DNA of 64,000 bases from Siphonodentalium dalli (taxonomy: Eukaryota; Mollusca; Scaphopoda; Gadilida; Siphonodentaliidae), in contig CP136066.1 of NCBI GenBank assembly GCA_032622095.1, positions 52,976,609-53,040,608 on the forward strand. Direction: 5' to 3'. The notes beneath the pieces are model-generated. The model saw only the letters and a program-made list of their open reading frames with translations, searched no databases and had not been told where the DNA came from. Positions 57,590 to 64,000 of this stretch are shown here, piece after piece. A program made the position numbers and the translations under genes. How positions within the stretch are numbered: the stretch's first letter is position 1; each line of letters opens with the position of its first letter.

Positions 57590-60500
57590 ACACTACCCCT
57601 AAAACGTACAGCATGGCTTCGAGTGTCTGAAAAGCAAAAATACCACCTAATAGTTCTGGCGTTTGGCGTAACAATTGTGCAAATTGTGGTAACACTATGA
57701 AACTTGGCACATAGGTTCCTTATACACTATTAATTTCATTTTCAGATGTGTAGACTTCGCGACAGGTCCTTCCTTAGCTACGGTTGTTAGGCATTTATCC
57801 GACATCAAAGAAATACAAATATGACTGATATTATGGCAGTTTTAACAATCTAAACTACGTCATGCAGTATTTTTATGGTGAAAATAATATTAGTTGTTGT
57901 AAGAGTGGATCTGGCTGGAAAATTACCATATTTCTTACTTACAGGGGTGGTAACAGTTGCTAGGGAATACCAGAAATCGAAACATTCGGAGCTGGCTGAT
58001 ATTATGGTAGTTTTAACAAACTAATATAAACTACGTCATTATCATTTTATGGTGAAACAATTGTAAAATAGTTGTTGTTAGTGTGGGTTCGACTTTAAAG
58101 ATACTATATATTTATGGTAACGGTTGCTAGGGACATAACCGAAATCGAAAAATGCACGCATGACTGATATTATGGTAGTTTTAACAAACTAAACTACGTC
58201 ATGTAACATTTTTATATTGAAAACTAATATAATTGTTGTTAGTGTGAACATGAAAGTAAATTTGCCACATTCGTTACCTAACGGGTGGTGTAATGGTTGC
58301 TATGGACAATATGGTATGAGTTTCGGGCAAATTACATGATATAATTATTTCATAATATGCCATATTATGCTTATATTGACAAAAATGCATCACTAAAGGT
58401 TGTTGTATTGTGTACTGATGTCTTCTCATGTGATTCGCATGGGGCAGATTGGTACTGATGTTTCAATGTTGCTAGGTAACCACCCACCATTGACAAATCT
58501 ACTTAAAACTGAGACTATTAGTTATTTTTATCAGAAAGACATACATATGTGGAGTTTACGATTGTATCTTCCACCAATCGATTGTTGGAATACATTTTAA
58601 TGAGACATGTAAAAATATTGACCCACATTTATGTCGATACCACCTGACTGCCCCCCGCCAATGGTATCCGACATTCGCACTACACTCTATCACAGTGTGG
58701 TAGCATCCGCATACTAGTTGCTATACGGTAGGAACTAACTGTGTGTCCATCCTATCCATGCCATAACTACATATATGTCAATACATGGTCATGGGTCATT
58801 GCAAGTCTATAGGAGCTCGTACATGAGCATGGGCTATATATTACAGACTAAGATACATTAACTACCTTTAGGAACCGGTGCCCATTTCCAATTAACATGG
58901 GCAGCCTTGGGCCCATTACCAACCCATAGTTACAATGGTTCATGACCTATCTATATGGAACTGCATCCAATGACGTGTCTTAACGACTGCGTCCATGTCA
59001 TAGAAAGGGGCCTGGACCGATGATATACTAGTTAGGGCTGGTTCTATGGATTTGCTGTATAGACCTGGGTACATGTCACGAGTTCATAGCTATAGGCACC
59101 TGTGTAATTGCACTACATGTGGTGTTCACATGGGTCCATGTCGTATGCGTGGCTGTGAATATAACCTAGATAGTCATGGGATGGGTTCATGTCTTACATA
59201 TAAATGCCTGATAATAAGGTCATGACTTTTGGATAAGGTAATAACTAAATTAGCCTGGATACATAGGCTGCCCATGGTGGCCCGTCTCAATTTCCTACCT
59301 ATATATGCTTGGGTCGATAGCCAAGCTATAGCGATGCACACGGCTATCTATCCTATAGGGCGTTGGTCGAATGAGTGAAAACGGGCGTACGTATATGGTA
59401 TGCATATAGAGATGTGGATCCATGCACAGGCATTTTGGTCCATGACTTACCCGTAGGGCCTGGGATCCATGTGTCTCTTATATATGTGGATCAGTCCATT
59501 GCATACCAGCATATATGAATCTATGAACTGACTAAGAACGACGGGTCCGTAGCTTATATTTAGGGACCTGTGTCCATGTCCTACATAAAGGCACCTGTAT
59601 CCAATGCATATATAATTATAATCACCTGGGTATTAGCACTACTTAAACGTGCCTGTGTCTTTGGTGTATATATACCACGTATAAGGGTGTGTCCATATCC
59701 TACATATAGACACCTGCTTATGCCTTGGTACACTGCTATATGTTATACATATATCGGCCTTGGTCAATGGTCTACACATATGGGCATGTGTCCATGGCCA
59801 ACCTGCAGTGCCATGTGTGTATGGACTATTTATAGGGGCATCCATCCTTAATCTTGATATATGTGCCATCGGTTTAATAGCTATATATAAGTTGATTTGT
59901 CACAAAACTGTCCCATATGTTCATACCATATATAGGGTCCTGAATCCATGGTGTACTAATGTATTGTGCATCGGACTTTGTCTATGGTATCTGAGTACAT
60001 GGTCTACATGTGGGCACTTGGGTATTTGCACCATGTAACAGTGTCATGGTCCTTGACCATGCAACTTAGATATCATACAACATGTATAATGGGCTGGGTC
60101 CATCACCATAGAGTATACTATTGTATTGCTGTAACACGGCATCGCTCCATTGTGGCCTCGGTGTATGCCTAGTCTATAGATGCCTGGATCCAAGGCCAAT
60201 ATATGAAGCGGTCTGGTTCATGGACTATACATATCCTACGTCCATATTCTAAAAATATGGACATGGGTCCTATGACTATGTATATGTGCCTGGGTCCTAA
60301 CCTAACTAGTGTTGGCTAGGTCCATGGCTAACATATTGGTGGCCGACCCTATGTTTTTCATAAATAGTTGACTTACATTATACATCTGGCTGGGGTGGGT
60401 CTATGGCGTATATAATATAACTATTATGGTCATGCCTCATATTAAACATAAGCAACAACTTTTCAGCTCTCACTTTGAATTCCCGATATCTGAATTGATG

Positions 60501-61170
60501 GAGCATAACGGATAATTGTACCCATATGAAAACTAAATTTGTAGCACATTCTGGTTAGGCTCACACTAACAACATCTATAATTGTTTTCACCATAAAAAA
60601 CGAGTTTAGATAAAACTACCATAATATCAGTCATATGTGCATTTTTGTATTCCAGGTATGACCCTGGCAACAGTTACCACTCATATAAGTAAGAATTATA
60701 TGGTATTTTTTTCAGCCTGCTCAACACTAACAACAACTGTTATAATTGTTTTCAACATAAAAGTGCTATTTGGTGTAGTTTAGTTTGTTAAAGCTACCAT
60801 AATATCAGTCATATGTGCATTTTTAGATTGTGGGTGCGTCCCTGGCAACTGTCACCCTCTGCAAGTAAGAAATATGGTAATTTGTCAGTCAGTTCAAAAC
60901 TTACAACAATTATTTTCATCATAAAATGCTACACGACGTAGTTTAGTTTGTTAGAACTCACATAATATCAGTCATATGCATTAATTCGATGCCGGTAGTT
61001 GCCTAGCAACCGTTGCTAAGAATAGCCTGTCGCGAATGTCGCCACATGTGAAAATAAGCAGTACCGTATAAGCAACATACTTGCCAAGTACCAAGCTTTT
61101 ATCGCCTTTTTCACTGTTGTGGTATTTTCTTCAACGAGAGCCAGTTTAGGGGATAGGGTTATGTTTTTAC
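57590..61170. mobile_element. Second foldback structure: repeat arms around a satellite core
   Basis: The left arm (57590-58330) holds units of about 170 bp with GACTGATATTATGGTAGTTT near 57823, 57994 and 58162. The right arm (60440-61170) holds the reverse complement (ACTACCATAATATCAGTC) near 60621, 60799 and 60962. The outermost inverted match pairs CACTACCCCTAAAAC (about 57593) with the complement of TTTAGGGGATAGGGTTATG near 61146. A 2-kb core separates the arms. No target duplication was established and no coding sequence is present. Confidence 0.8.
58650..60420. repeat. Degenerate minisatellite core, ~40-45-bp unit
   Basis: Short phrases such as CTGGGTCCATG, GTCTACATATATGGG and TGTGTCCATGTCCTACATAT recur irregularly across 1.7 kb. 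The units are heavily diverged. Several ORFs of 63-93 codons run through it on both strands and are products of the array. Confidence 0.7.
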
Positions 61171-61631
61171 AAGTATTGGCCACTTATCATGGGTATAATC
61201 GCTAATTCCGCATATTATATTGAAGAAGTAATGTCTGTGCAGTTTTAAAACAAATTTCTCGCGCCTATGTAATGCGTAGCCCGAGAAATTTGACATCAAA
61301 TACCAAAGTTTGTCTGAAAAAATCGTCATTTTTTGGGGTCATTATGTTATTTTATATCCATATCTGCGAAGTTCATTAAAATCCCATCGTTGATTTGGTA
61401 TCTCTGGTTCGAGAATTGTGTATTGAACAATAGTGAGTACATTTGGTATGTGTTTCGGCTGAAAAATTGTTATAGGGGACTTTTCGTGTCACGTCCGCGA
61501 CGATATGGCCTAAATAATATTTAACAAATCAGCTTTCCCCCGATTTATTTCCTTACTTTTCATCTTTCACGTCTAATGTGCCTGGACTAAAGTGGGTTTA
61601 TTCATATTAAGTTATAAATGTTTATCTGGCT

Positions 61632-61633
<2 letters not shown>
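61171..61633. other. Non-coding stretch, no gene recognised
   Basis: Short ORFs only; no domain recognised. Confidence 0.4.
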
Positions 61634-61672
<39 letters not shown>

Positions 61673-61733
61673 CTATATATATATATATATATTATATCTA
61701 TATTTGCGAATGTCTGTCTGTCTGTCTGTCTGT
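61634..61733. repeat. (TA)n followed by (TCTG)n microsatellite
   Basis: TA runs at 61634-61670 and 61674-61690 are followed by five TCTG units at 61712-61733. A second TCTG tract with TATATATAACTTCACG lies at 63063-63110 inside the following array. Confidence 0.95.
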
Positions 61734-61879
61734 GTTCTATAGAAATTCACAGGGGACCATCTAGATGATGCCAAAGGGATCTACTAGGAGTAGCTTTTTA
61801 CGAGAAAGATAATGGTCGGGGTTAGAATTTTCTAAAGTGACGCCGTTGTTGTCAGGGGCAGAAAAGGGGGAGGGGCAGA

Positions 61880-63300
61880 AAAAAAATTGTCGCCGATTGC
61901 CACCAAACTTATATATAATCATCCCCATAATATGAGGAATCTAATGGCGTGGTTTAAATATGGCAAAAGTCGCGCCGTTCGCGTCAGGGGTACCCGGAAG
62001 GGAAGGGGCAGATTTTTTTTCTGTCGCCGATTGCCACGAAACTTACATATAATCATCCCCATGATATGAAGAATCCAACGGCGTGGTTTAAATATGTCAA
62101 AGGTGGCGTCGTTTCAGTCGGGAATGAACGGAAGGGTAGAGGGGCACCAAAATTGATAAAACTAATTTTAGAGCCGATTTCCACCAAATTGATATATATT
62201 CTTCTTCATGATACAAGGAATCTAATTGTGAGACTTAACAACGCCAAATTGTTGGTTTTGGATGAGAGATTGGGAGGGGGTGGGCACTAAATTAGATAAT
62301 AAGTAGCCGATTGCCACCACACTTATACAAAATCATCCCCATGGTATCAGGAGTCTAATGGTGTGGCTTTTATCTGTCAAATATGGCCTCATTCGAGTCA
62401 GGGTTGCATTGAAAGGGACAGGGGCACCAAAATTGATGCACATTTTTTTTAGCGCCAATTTCCACCAAATTTATACAACTTCTTATCCATGATACGAGGA
62501 ATCTAATATCGTGATTTAAAGACGCCATAGTGGTGCTGTTTGGTTGAGAGATGGAGAGGGGAGGGATTGGCACCAAATTTGATTAAAACAATTGTTTAGT
62601 CGCCGATTATCACCAAACTTATAAACAATCATCTCCATGATATCAGGAGTGTAATTGTGTGGTTTAAGGATGTCACAATTGGGGCCATTCAAGTCAGTGG
62701 TGTATAGAGATGAGAGGGACACAAAAAATTATATCTATATGTTTAGTGCTGATTTCCACCAGATTGATACATATTCTTCTCCGTGATACGAGGAACTTAT
62801 CGTATGGTTTAGACACAACAAATTGGTGCCCTATGGGTGAGAGATATGGGGAACTTCAATTTGATACGAATTTGTATACTCGCCAATTTTCACCAATTTC
62901 ATATATATGCATCTCTAATCTCTAATGAGTCTTAGTGTTTGCAGCTTGAGTCCGAAATAGGGACGGGAGGGTCACCAAAAACTGATACAAAATAGTTATA
63001 GTACCAAATACCATCAAATTCAGACACGTTCTTCTCAAATGATACAATAAATCAAATTGTGCTGTCTGTCTGTCTTTCTGTCTGTCTGTGTGTTATATAT
63101 ATAACTTCACGCGGTACAATCGAAGAGGCAAAAGCTGATACAAATATATTTGGCACTAATTTCCAACAAATTCATACATGTTTTTATCTAATGATATACC
63201 ATAACTTAAATCACATTTGGTGTCGTTTGCGTCACGGATGGCGAGCGGATATGCACTATCATAGATAAGATTGCTATTCGCCGATATCCACATATAAGTT
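61880..63300. repeat. ~140-bp tandem array, about 11 units of two alternating types
   Basis: The block CGCCGATTGCCACCAAACTT (type A) or GCCGATTTCCACCAAATT (type B) recurs near 61889, 62023, 62171, 62308, 62452, 62600, 62746, 62881, 63002, 63156 and 63277, at 121-154-bp spacing. Each is followed by ATCATCCCCATGATAT-like (A) or ATTCTTCTCCATGATAC-like (B) sequence and then a GTGGTTTAAA block. Types alternate A-B from about 62171 to 63002, so the true unit there is a dimer of about 280-290 bp. The ORFs in it are shadows of the repeat. Confidence 0.85.
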
Positions 63301-64000
63301 ATATATAGTCACCCAGGCCATCTCCATATCATTTTAAGGATATTTGGGCGTTCACATTTCACAATCCCGACAAATGGTAACCCACTTATAAGTCACTTGA
63401 ACAATTATATCTTCTTAATTGTCATATTTATATGGGGATGGCAATCGGGACATTCACACAATGAGCTATCAAAAAGAGATACATAGAAGAGGCATTAAAC
63501 GTATAAACTGAGAGACCTCGAACCGTCAGAGGATTGCATTTATATTATAACAAAATTGAGTCTGTTCCATTCAATACAGTTTCCACAAAAAAGTTACAAT
63601 TTGTCAGGATATATGTAAGGCCTGTTCAAAAATAGTGGTCACAGTGTGCAGTCATATATAGTTTCTTCTGATATACAATAAAATGCAGTTAGTAGCACAT
63701 GACTTTTCAGGATCCTCCCAATACTGACATCTGACAAGGTGTTTAGAACAGACTAATCGACTGACATAAACAACTCAAAATCTCGCTCTGTGTCTGGCAA
63801 ATGTAGCTGATATGCCCGCGCAGCAACATTTCGTTGAAACTGAGAATATTTAGCCAATGTATAGCACCATGAACAGAGGAGCACCTGGAAATTTCTTTAA
63901 AACATTTGTATCTTCATGGAGATATGATTGCCAGGTATCCTCGAGATCTTAGTCCAACCCACTAGATTGATTGATGCATCTCAATATGTAAAACCCAATT
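63301..64000. other. Non-coding end of window, no gene recognised
   Basis: No domain, array or element terminus was noted. Confidence 0.4.

Noticed and set aside
59570-60172. ORFs of 63-93 codons on both strands
   Set aside because: They read through the 40-45-bp minisatellite core of the second foldback structure.

Overview
The window looks like AT-rich, repeat-dense animal nuclear DNA. Splice signals, long introns, non-LTR retrotransposons with endonuclease and reverse transcriptase, hAT-type transposons and many satellite-like arrays all point to a eukaryote. A PAN/apple-type exon joined to an EB/EGF-type cysteine exon suits a lophotrochozoan invertebrate, most likely a mollusc. That placement is inference, not proof. 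No bacterial operon, CRISPR array, rRNA or convincing tRNA was found.

Only one host gene is well supported. It lies on the plus strand: exon 1 at 7226-7550 carries a signal peptide and a PAN/apple-like segment, and exon 2 at 32825-32950 is an EB/EGF-like module. The splice phases match (1/1) across a 25 kb intron, and exon 2 ends in a good donor, so the gene runs on past the window or past anything recognised here. A weak second host candidate is a cysteine-rich exon on the minus strand at 54146-54457.

Most of the rest is mobile DNA. Layout: 1-514 an inverted-repeat element; 1.9-6.2 kb several tandem arrays, one inside a terminal-inverted-repeat element at 3829-5243; 8447-8676 a small MITE; 10538-12251 a hAT element with an exact 8-bp target duplication and a decayed transposase C-terminus; 14928-21882 and 34105-49456 two separate insertions (copies A and B) of one very large foldback element; 20.7-21.6, 28.3-29.1, 30.4-31.8, 49.6-50.0, 50.4-50.8 and 56.5-56.9 kb decayed LINE pieces; 57.6-61.2 kb another foldback structure around a satellite core; 61.9-63.3 kb a satellite of about 140 bp period.

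The most interesting object is the large foldback element. It has 15-bp termini of hAT character and 8-bp target duplications. Its two long arms carry 22-bp-period arrays in opposite orientation around a palindromic centre. Each copy holds a LINE insertion whose empty site is preserved in the other copy. In B this is a 9.55 kb LINE with an intact 981-codon ORF2 and an ORF1 broken by a single in-frame stop. In A it is a 0.92 kb 5'-truncated LINE with a 12-bp target duplication. Copies A and B lie in the same orientation on either side of the symmetric 1-1 EB exon, an arrangement that could let recombination delete or duplicate that exon without shifting the reading frame.
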